From NCBI GenBank assembly GCA_963971405.1, contig OZ020484.1:25296001-25360000 (forward strand): a stretch of 64,000 nucleotides of DNA. The letters are read 5' to 3'. The number at the start of each line of letters is the position of its first letter. The first letter of the stretch is position 1. Shown piece by piece: positions 57,849 to 64,000 of the stretch. Made by a program: the position numbers and the translations under genes. The notes under the pieces were generated by a model that was given only the letters and a program-made list of their open reading frames with translations, had not been told where the DNA came from and ran no database searches. The DNA comes from Psococerastis gibbosa. Its lineage: Eukaryota; Arthropoda; Insecta; Psocodea; Psocidae.

Positions 57849-58607
57849 TTAAGCAGAGTTATTTATATCTTTGAAATAGTGATCGAATCCCTGCCGATAT
57901 CGTCCATCATTTAATCCAAAATCTTTTGCAATAACTAGGAATGTATGTGACTCTTTCCATGCTTCCGCACAGAGTTTCATGAATGTCGCTAAATTCATAT
58001 CTCCCGCAACATGGTCTCTATACACATTCTTTATATTAAGCAAATCCTGTTTGAATAATACGATAAAATTCAAATTATCTCGCAGCAAATGTTTCGGAAT
58101 GGAGGTATAGGTCTGAGTGAGATAGAAGCAATCAACCCCTTTATGACGACCCATAGAGTAGACATTTCGAATTTCCCCTTGAGATTCACATGAAACATCA
58201 TCGAATATTAGCACAGAGTTAGGTTTGATGTCTGAGAGTGGTGTAACTGAATCGCCTGACCCTGTAAAAGTCATCCCACGAATAGAATTGATATTTTTCT
58301 CAAGCTGCTGGTATTTATGTTGAAACAATGTCTTGCAGAATAAGTACACATTTTCAAATCGTAGACCAAACGGATGATATATCATGCTGCATAGTAGGCT
58401 TGTTTTACCACAACCTGATGGACCGCAGATTGTACCACGAATCGATGCAGGAAGTAAAGGCCCATTCTTTCTATTACTCCGTACATTTTCATCTTCTTGA
58501 CTTAGAATCACACTGAACTTATGTCTTTGTGGTACAAGCTTCATTATATGAGTGATTAAAAAAGCTATAAATACCACTGTATATACAAACATTTTACTCA
58601 TTCGCAT
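57849..58607 (-). CDS. FtsK/HerA-type genome-packaging ATPase
   Basis: 252 aa from the first ATG. Walker A is GPSGCGKT at 62-69, Walker B is VLIFDD at 132-137, and the downstream strand YLTQTY at 162-167 fits the sensor position of A32/FtsK-like packaging ATPases. LLRDN at 174-178 may hold an arginine finger. These enzymes pump viral DNA into preformed capsids. Residues 7-21 are strongly hydrophobic, which is unusual for the family. The third candidate start, Met22 (ATG at 58542-58544, MKLVPQRHKF), would remove that segment and leave a ~75-bp intergenic region, and may be the true start. The frame is intact. The gene is divergent from the PLA2 gene, with start codons only 12 bp apart if the long form is used. 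Confidence 0.88.
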   Translation of the reverse strand: MRMSKMFVYTVVFIAFLITHIMKLVPQRHKFSVILSQEDENVRSNRKNGPLLPASIRGTICGPSGCGKTSLLCSMIYHPFGLRFENVYLFCKTLFQHKYQQLEKNINSIRGMTFTGSGDSVTPLSDIKPNSVLIFDDVSCESQGEIRNVYSMGRHKGVDCFYLTQTYTSIPKHLLRDNLNFIVLFKQDLLNIKNVYRDHVAGDMNLATFMKLCAEAWKESHTFLVIAKDFGLNDGRYRQGFDHYFKDINNSA

Positions 58608-58619
58608 TTGAGAATACCT

Positions 58620-59339
58620 ATGTTGAACAACATAATTAATAAGTTACCAATTGAAGCACATATCCCCGGCTATCAATTTTGCGGACCAGGCACTAAGTTA
58701 GAAAAACGATTACTTCGTGGAGATCGAGGGAGAAACAAACTTGATCAAGCTTGTCGTGAACATGATATAGCCTATTCACAATCATCAGATATAACTAGTC
58801 GACACGTGGCTGATAAAAATTTGGCAGATCAAGCGTGGCAACGTGTAAAAGCAAAAGATTCGTCTGTAGGGGAAAAAATCGTTGCTTTAGGTGTAGCAGC
58901 TGCAATGAAAGTTAAACGAAAGCTGGGATTTGGGTTGAAGCGGAAAGTGTCTTTCAGATCACTATTGACTTCAGCTAAGAAAGCGATAAAGCTTACAAAA
59001 CCACCCACTGTGGCGGATGCAATCAAGATCGCATATAAATCTGTGAAAAATTTAAAGGGAGATAAAAGGAAACCTCCTCGAATCATACCTATTGCCAAGA
59101 CAGGTGGTATATTACCACTTATCCCGATATTTGCGGGGCTTTCTGCCCTAGGTGCTCTCTCTGGTGGTGCTGCAGGAATTGCATCGGCTGCTAATAAAGC
59201 CCATAGTGCACAGAAAAAGTATGAAGAAATGAAACGTCATAATCAAACTATGGAATCTATAGCCATTGGAAAAGGCTTATATTTAGCACCATACAAGAAT
59301 GGGAGTGGACTCTACTTACATCCTTATTCAAAAAACTAA
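58620..59339 (+). CDS. PLA2-domain minor-capsid-like protein
   Basis: 239 aa, starting at the ATG at 58620 (MLNNIINKLP). Residues 17-52 form a parvovirus-VP1-like phospholipase A2 motif: a calcium loop GYQFCGPGT (17-25) and the catalytic His-Asp pair in CREHDIAY (H48, D49). In viruses this domain breaches the endosomal membrane. A basic region (about 97-155) is followed by a hydrophobic Gly/Ala-rich segment (about 162-190). Within it LSGG|A at 180-184 fits the adenain cleavage consensus (M/I/L)xGG-x. The C-terminus carries two GLYL repeats (GKGLYLAPYK and GSGLYLHPY), a feature I associate with Polinton minor capsid proteins. The gene stops 5 bp before the protease start, implying co-expression. 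It is intact. Confidence 0.87.
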   Translation: MLNNIINKLPIEAHIPGYQFCGPGTKLEKRLLRGDRGRNKLDQACREHDIAYSQSSDITSRHVADKNLADQAWQRVKAKDSSVGEKIVALGVAAAMKVKRKLGFGLKRKVSFRSLLTSAKKAIKLTKPPTVADAIKIAYKSVKNLKGDKRKPPRIIPIAKTGGILPLIPIFAGLSALGALSGGAAGIASAANKAHSAQKKYEEMKRHNQTMESIAIGKGLYLAPYKNGSGLYLHPYSKN

Positions 59340-59344
59340 GTTGC

Positions 59345-59725
59345 ATGCCTCGGAACCGTCCACTGACTAATGTGGAACTTATAAAATTCGCCGCTAATGT
59401 TCCTCATTTTCGTGGTGTGTTCATGCGAAATGCACTACCTCACATACCATGGCAACATTATGAAGCTGGAATAATTAATTTAGATGATGCTATGGGACCC
59501 GGCACACATTGGGTTGCTTACCGCAAGATTAGAAACCAAGTTATATACTTCGATAGCTTTGGAGACTTGAAACCACCTTTAGAATTGAAACAATATTTTC
59601 ACAACTGTGCAATATACTACAACTATCAATCATATCAAACCTATTCAACATCAAATTGTGGGCAGTTATGCCTAAAATTTCTCTACATGAAAGATCCATT
59701 TTCCATGATATTAAAAGTTATATAA
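59345..59725 (+). CDS. PRO: Adenain-like cysteine protease (maturation protease)
   Basis: 126 aa from the ATG at 59345. Catalytic residues are visible: H55 in GTHWVAY, D70 in YFDSFG, Q98 in YQTYST and C105 in SNCGQLC. The Gln-to-Cys spacing of seven equals that of adenovirus protease (Q115/C122), and the His/acid spacing also fits. These enzymes mature capsid and core proteins; the neighbouring PLA2 protein has a plausible LSGG-A site. At 126 aa it is shorter than adenain (about 200 aa) and ends soon after the active-site helix (KFLYM). The stop (59723-59725) lies one base before the rearrangement junction at 59726/59727, so this may be the natural end or one created next to the break. Confidence 0.88.
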   Translation: MPRNRPLTNVELIKFAANVPHFRGVFMRNALPHIPWQHYEAGIINLDDAMGPGTHWVAYRKIRNQVIYFDSFGDLKPPLELKQYFHNCAIYYNYQSYQTYSTSNCGQLCLKFLYMKDPFSMILKVI

Positions 59726-59752
59726 GCTAATTTCATCAAATCAAACCTGACG

Positions 59753-60199
59753 ATGATGTTAACGAATGATAATGAATTGGAAATGAAGTCCTCATCATCA
59801 CATATTAAACTATCTAAAATAAATATTGAGAACATACAAGCGTTGAAAGCAATTCTTCATATTGTTTGCCATGAGTTGGAAAAGAAGAAGAGGTTGGCTA
59901 ATTTCCATCTAAAAAATATTATGGAAGAGATATTTATAGAGTTGGAAACAGATGATGTTTCAATGGAAGCTCTTTTACAGTTTGCCCAATCTCCAGCTCC
60001 AATAGTAGCTACTATCGAGGATGTTCGCAGTAAACTATTGTGGAAGAAGCATCAAAATCAATCAAATCGTATGTATTTAGAAATTATAACCATCTATGAA
60101 AATGAGTTGTGCTATGAGATACTTAAGCGCTGGTTGGAGCGAGCTAAAGTCATTATCAATCAGACTGTTGAACACGATGGAACCGCTGGGGATAATTGA
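59753..60199 (+). pseudogene. ORF2 fragment, N-terminally truncated
   Basis: Holds the C-terminal 148 residues of ORF2, beginning at the internal Met of MMLTNDNELEMK because block B starts within the gene. If translated it would lack the first ~83 residues. There is no dedicated promoter, but it lies downstream of the protease. Confidence 0.8.
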
Positions 60200-60668
60200 G
60201 TTTCAAGGTTTCAAAGATAATGAAAATAATTTCATCATCAAAGAATTGGCTATGGGCCCTGCATGCAAGAACCAGTATGAACATTGGTTTTTCCGTCCAC
60301 CCTTTCCATTCACCAATCTTACAAATCAAGTAAAAAGCAACAACACATGGTGCACAAATAATCTCCATAAGCTTCGTTGGGAAGAGGGGAACGTGGACTA
60401 CATTCATTTAAAGAATATTTTACTAGAGTTTGCTAACCAATATGTTAGAATTGCTACTAAAGGAAAGGAGAAACAAGTTTGGCTTGCAGGAATACTAGAA
60501 TGTGTTGTGTATGACTTGGACTCTGTGCTTCTGAGGAGTTTTGAGAAGTTACCTCATCTAGAAGCTAAAAAATGTATTCATACAGGAAACTGTGCAATGA
60601 TCAATTTGAGGAAACTACAGAAATGGTTTCAAGATGTCAATTGTTTAATTGTTGATGATGTTGATTAA
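60177..60668 (+). CDS. ORF3: second intact copy
   Basis: Predicted 163-residue product identical to that of 55684-56175, with the same following AATAAA at 60669-60674. It lies on the same strand as the PLA2 and protease genes, so it could be expressed from their transcript, unlike copy 1, which follows ORF2. Confidence 0.75.
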   Translation: MEPLGIIEFQGFKDNENNFIIKELAMGPACKNQYEHWFFRPPFPFTNLTNQVKSNNTWCTNNLHKLRWEEGNVDYIHLKNILLEFANQYVRIATKGKEKQVWLAGILECVVYDLDSVLLRSFEKLPHLEAKKCIHTGNCAMINLRKLQKWFQDVNCLIVDDVD

Positions 60669-60681
60669 AATAAAGTTATGT

Positions 60682-60956
60682 TTATAAAATTTCCGTTTTA
60701 TTAATCCATGTAGGTTTCGGGAAACCAAGCCACTTCACATACAATTTATCCTTAGACTTTTTCAACACTTTCTCCACCAAATATACATCTGTGTGCTTGG
60801 TTTTCTGCAACTCTTCCATATACCACGACCCTAATATAGGTTCACCATCCATAGCCTCAAGGAGATAGGTAGTAGGTCGAGTAGGTTGTACAAGACGCAC
60901 ACGAAATACTTCTGTAGACCAGTTCGGTTGGTAACCCTTCTCAAATAAGGCTTTCT
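60682..60956 (-). pseudogene. Integrase C-terminal fragment
   Basis: Encodes about the last 90 residues of the integrase, including the chromodomain-like tail (YVKWLGFP), but no catalytic core. The frame is cut at 60956 where the inverted arm begins. On the minus strand the truncated ORF2 of the right arm runs into this fragment in a different reading frame, giving a meaningless chimeric frame (60831-61268). Confidence 0.88.
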
Positions 60957-61268
60957 AGATAGTTTAATATGTGATGATGAGGACTTCATTTCCAATTCAT
61001 TATCATTCGTTAACATCATCGTCAGGTTTGATTTGATGAAATTAGGAGTCCATATCATATTTCCACACATTGTTTTCTTATGTAGATATAAACGAAAGGA
61101 TTGTAATGTTGCACACCATGACTGCCATTCGATCATATTGAATATAATTTCATGATCCTTATCACCAACTATGATGTATACTTCGAATGCTGATGCTTTG
61201 AATTGCAAACCAACAATAATGCTTAGTCCATCACGAAGTGGATAATATGTGGTCAAGACACCCTTCAT
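60957..61268 (-). pseudogene. ORF2 fragment, C-terminally truncated (right arm)
   Basis: The first ~104 codons of ORF2 from the ATG at 61268, identical to the left-arm copy, then out of frame into integrase-derived sequence at the 60956 junction, with a stop at 60831. Confidence 0.8.
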
Positions 61269-61671
61269 TTTCAATTGCAACTGATGCTATTTCACACATG
61301 TTACATATACAACCCGGTTAATTATGGTCATTAAAGAGAGATAATGAGACACAATCGATTTAGAACTAGGTGGGGTACCATAAATGTAGTGCCTTAGGTA
61401 CAGAAGGACAAATCAGTCATTTGATTTAAGGTTGTAAGCTGCCTATAATACACCGATGTGTATGAGAGATCAACATTAAGAAACGATTCCTACATTAACA
61501 AATATGGTGCAATGGAGAAATTACTTAACTATCCCCCTCCGGCTGTGGCCCTCACAACATGATTTTACCTGATATACACCCTCATCTCAGTTGAGGGGCT
61601 TAGTTGAGACCAAACCTTCATTCAAGTAATACTACGCCAACTTTACAAGTGAATTTGTGTAATCTTAGAAC
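61269..61671. promoter_or_regulatory. Mirrored ORF1/ORF2 divergent intergenic region
   Basis: Inverted copy of 54608-55010. It presumably drives the right-arm ORF1 and the truncated ORF2. Confidence 0.4.
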
Positions 61672-61977
61672 ATGGCATCTCTATGTGATAAAGTTAATGC
61701 CATCAACCAAGAAGCCGGGCCCACCATGTCAATGCGAAAACTGGTGATTGGAGCTAAGTACCAAATACTGAAAATAGTGCAGATAGACAAAACAGAATAT
61801 GGGCCAGCTGTGAAAGTGATACTGCGAGGACCGGAAAAAGAAGTTGTGGAGTGTTTTATACCTCAACTATACCTGTCAGCCTTTCAAGGAAGCAAAGTCA
61901 CTCCAGGAGCTGAGATGTATCTCATCGTTCCAAGCCATAGGGGAAAAAATAGTGTCAACATACAGATCCTAGAATGA
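61672..61977 (+). CDS. ORF1: 101-aa accessory protein, right-arm copy
   Basis: The product is identical to that of 54302-54607, and the start codon follows AGAAC. It again reads outward toward the tip. Two intact copies per element double its dosage. Confidence 0.75.
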   Translation: MASLCDKVNAINQEAGPTMSMRKLVIGAKYQILKIVQIDKTEYGPAVKVILRGPEKEVVECFIPQLYLSAFQGSKVTPGAEMYLIVPSHRGKNSVNIQILE

Positions 61978-62284
61978 AGATTTCATTATGTACTGAAGTA
62001 TTATGTTAACTACACCAATAATATGAAATGTAAATATATGAATAATTTCTTTAAATATTTCTGTTTTTGTTTTATTAATTACATAACTAGTTTTAAGCTT
62101 ATAATTAGATAATGATTATTAAAAACCAATGGTTGAAAGAAACATACTATTGCTTCAATAATAATGGTGAAGGTGAAAGATTATCTTAATCATAGACTAT
62201 GAAATGATGTAAATCAAATAAATAATCATTGCGGAGGCGAAATCGCCCGAAATACGGTATGTAGGCTACGTGAAGAAGAAGAAG
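61978..62284. other. AT-rich spacer downstream of the right-arm ORF1
   Basis: Mirror of 53995-54301. No gene was seen; it ends in a GAA-rich block. Confidence 0.6.
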
Positions 62285-62298
62285 AAACAATGAGAATG

Positions 62299-62512
62299 GA
62301 CATGTAGAGTGGTGGTACGGACTCCAACTTTCACCCGAAAGGTTGTTGGTTCGAGTCCTACACTTGCTACATTTTCTGGTCATGCTTCGGAGGGCATGTA
62401 AAGCAGGCGGTCCCGGGCCTTCCTAGTTGAGTGTAAGAGAGGGCTTTATAGCCCTAACTCCGCTAGGTTGGCTTAGTAATAGAACAAAAAGTCCTTATTT
62501 ATTTATTTATTT
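62299..62512 (+). repeat. SINE-A in the right arm
   Basis: Mirror copy of the SINE at 53767-53980, with the head GACATGTAGAGTGGTGG, the box B GGTTCGAGTCC and an (ATTT)n tail. It is flanked by the same 14-bp duplication (62285-62298 and 62513-62526). Confidence 0.9.
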
Positions 62513-62606
62513 AAACAATGAGAATGATGTCCGATAACAGGAGGGGGCGACCCCCTTACACTGTGTGAAGAAGAAGAAGAAGAAGAAGAGAAGGGAAGAA
62601 GAAGAA

Positions 62607-63111
62607 AGGCTACAAGGTTAGCATATAAGTATAGTATAAAATAAGTGGTAGCCGGAGGCTGACAACGTAGAATAAGAACAATAATGATGCCCGGAGGTAG
62701 AAAGCAAGAGTGGCCTAAAAGTGTCCCAGAAACCCCCTGTGATATGATGTGTTGTGGTTTTATAGGCTACAAGGTTAGCATATAAGTAGTATAAAATAAT
62801 TGATAGCCGGAGGCTGACAACGTACAATAAGAACATAAATGATGCCCGGAGGTAAAAAGCAAGAGTGGCCTAAAAGTGTCCCAGAAACCCCCTGTGATAT
62901 GATGTGTTGTGGTTTTATAGGCTACAAGGTTAGCATAGAAGTAGTATAAAATAAGTGATAGCCGGAGGCTGACAATGTACAATTAGAACAATAATGATGC
63001 CCGGAGGTAAAAAGCAAGAGTGGCCTAAAAGTGTCCCAGGAACCCCCATGCCCGGAGGTAAAAAGCAAGAGTGGCCTAAAAGTGTCCCAGGAACCCCCTT
63101 TTATATCTACT
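62607..63111 (-). repeat. Right subterminal tandem repeats
   Basis: Mirror of 53168-53672: three phases of the 155-bp unit and two head-to-tail 51-bp units next to the right terminus. Confidence 0.85.
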
Positions 63112-63117
63112 TGCACC
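63112..63117. repeat. Right target-site duplication TGCACC
   Basis: Matches 53162-53167 exactly and directly abuts the ...CTACT terminus. Confidence 0.9.
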
Positions 63118-63289
63118 TATACCTATTACTACTTTAACTTTTTAGTTCTTATATTGTTTTCTGCACCTTGCCTCCACGTGCAAAATGGCTGCACAATGGC
63201 AAGGAACCCAAAGAAGAAAAATTTATTTTCTGAATTTATGTAACTGAATTTATTTTGGGAATTACACTACTATTATTATTATTATTAAA
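63118..63289. other. Right flank, no gene
   Basis: Host DNA with a short (ATT)n run at about 63270-63287. Confidence 0.5.
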
Positions 63290-63600
63290 CTTGGCGATCA
63301 TCATGGCAGTTTTGACCTTATAAAACTGCTGCTCTGAAAGGGGTAGTAATGCTCTTGCATGACCACTGTGACAGGTTATTCAACCAGGATGTTATTCTTC
63401 TGCCGGGAGCCCTCAATCCTTCTATCTTCCCTTGGATTATAATATATATTGAAGGCGACATTTTTCATTTCTAATCACATCATCATGTTTGTTTCCGTTT
63501 CTTAACCGTCAACAGCCACTCGGCGACTAGATCCCTTTGGCCTCAGGACCTCATCATTAGGGGCACGATTTCTCCAAGATATTAGCTACGATAGCCTTTC
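63290..63600 (-). pseudogene. LINE RT remnant plus 3' end
   Basis: Reverse orientation. 63480-63600 gives PLMMRS and LVAEWLLTVKKRKQT on the minus strand with in-frame stops, parallel to the 48600-48770 fragment. 63300-63425 holds the non-coding blocks shared with 48475, 31686 and 8036 (GCTCTTGCATGACCACTGTG, GGTTATTCAACCAGGATGTT). Confidence 0.6.
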
Positions 63601-64000
63601 GTAAACAAAGTTATCTAGTAGTTTCTGATGGAGGACTGAATTTTATATGAATAATTGCAAAACTTGAAATTGTTACTGCAATTTACTGACATTGAGGGCT
63701 CCTTTCCCGCTGCCAACTGCCTAAAAGTTGTGAAGGGATATTCATCTGTGGCTGTTTCTTGTCACTTTGGTTGACACCTTAATTTATCACAATGGGAGAA
63801 CGCTTTCCCACTTTCCTTCTCAAAACTTTTTACCCCTTAAATGTCACTCCAAGCTTCCTTCTTTTCTTATTCATTAGTTTCATTACAAAACAGGAAACAG
63901 TCTTATAATGTTTTGGTCGGTTTTGACGACGGTTTAGAGGAGACATTTTTCTTGGTGTAACTGGAATTCATGCAGTAGGTACTGTTTGCATAAGCAATTT
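63601..64000. other. No gene recognised
   Basis: AT-rich, nothing supported to the window end. Confidence 0.45.

Larger units (their letters stand above)
59727..60956 (+). repeat. Direct duplication block B, second copy
   Basis: Direct copy of 55234-56463, joined on its left to the protease 3' end (AAGTTATATAAG|CTAATTTC) and on its right to the inverted left arm (GGCTTTC|TAGATAG). Only 0-1 bp of shared sequence is visible at each junction, suggesting end-joining or template switching rather than homologous recombination. Confidence 0.92.
53168..63111. mobile_element. Polinton/Maverick-type (adintovirus-like) element, rearranged, 9,944 bp
   Basis: The element begins AGTAGATATAAAAGG and ends with the exact complement (...ATATCTACT), matching the AG...CT termini of Polintons. 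It is flanked by a perfect 6-bp duplication. It codes for an RVE integrase with a chromodomain-like tail, a DUF8207-like protein, a packaging ATPase, a PLA2-domain minor-capsid-like protein and an adenain-like protease, plus three accessory proteins. The terminal inverted repeats are 2,156 bp, collinear without indels (each left position p pairs with 116279-p). Typical Polintons are about 15-25 kb; this one has no DNA polymerase B, major capsid or penton gene, and holds a 1,230-bp internal duplication. All core frames that remain are intact. I infer a recent, non-autonomous, left-end-duplicated derivative. Confidence 0.93.
60956..63111 (-). repeat. Right terminal inverted repeat (2,156 bp)
   Basis: Exact-phase inverted copy of 53168-55323. 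It is a second left end by content (ORF1, ORF2 start, SINE-A, subterminal array). The inner boundary at 60956 is where block B meets the inverted copy. Confidence 0.92.

Noticed and set aside
60831-61280. 149-codon chimeric frame at the inner right-arm junction
   Set aside because: The first ~104 codons are ORF2 and the rest is integrase sequence in a wrong frame; a by-product of the rearrangement, not a fusion protein.
53168-63111. Whole inverted-repeat structure as an assembly artefact
   Set aside because: The 6-bp target duplication at both outer ends and AG...CT termini are what a real integration makes, so the outer structure is probably real. The internal junctions at 59727 and 60956 remain to be confirmed with reads.

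Overview
The window is metazoan nuclear DNA from an animal I cannot name. It is AT-rich and almost gene-free, packed with tRNA-derived SINEs, decayed non-LTR retrotransposon (LINE) ends, foldback/MITE-like elements, long C/G homopolymers and tandem repeats. I found no convincing host protein-coding exon and no functional tRNA or rRNA gene. The virus-like element near the right end carries a gene set (PLA2-like protein, a domain I know as DUF8207, an adenain-like protease, a chromodomain integrase) that I associate with invertebrate, especially arthropod, genomes; this is an inference about the host.

Region 1-53161 is a repeat graveyard. Three tRNA-type SINE families recur (called A, B and C here). 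LINE 3' ends are scattered, recognisable by reverse-transcriptase C-terminal motifs. One foldback family (4 copies, two of them nested foldback-inside-foldback) shares termini like TTAGGCG and an internal core. C/G-run MITEs carry termini like CAAGGCCGTAGCC. A ~900-bp interspersed repeat is present three times. A three-copy ~350-bp tandem repeat lies at 28338-29396 and an ~80-bp tandem at 20941-21195.

Region 53168-63111 is the main discovery: a complete 9,944-bp Polinton/Maverick-type (adintovirus-like) element. It has AG...CT termini, a 6-bp target duplication (TGCACC), and collinear 2,156-bp terminal inverted repeats. It encodes a DDE integrase with a chromodomain-like tail, a DUF8207-like protein, an FtsK/HerA-type packaging ATPase, a PLA2-domain minor-capsid-like protein, an adenain-like protease and three accessory proteins. 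No protein-primed DNA polymerase B, major capsid or penton gene is present. Instead, directly after the protease stop codon lies a second copy of 1,230 bp from the left half, followed by an inverted copy of the whole left end. A host SINE with its own 14-bp target duplication sits at the same place in both arms. The order of events is therefore readable: the SINE inserted into one arm, that left end was copied onto the right side (replacing whatever lay there), and the rearranged element then inserted here with a clean target duplication. This resembles left-end-duplicated defective adenovirus genomes and suggests a packaging-competent, replication-dependent derivative mobilised in trans. An assembly artefact at the internal junctions must still be excluded.

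Region 63118-64000 returns to host repeat DNA with another LINE fragment.
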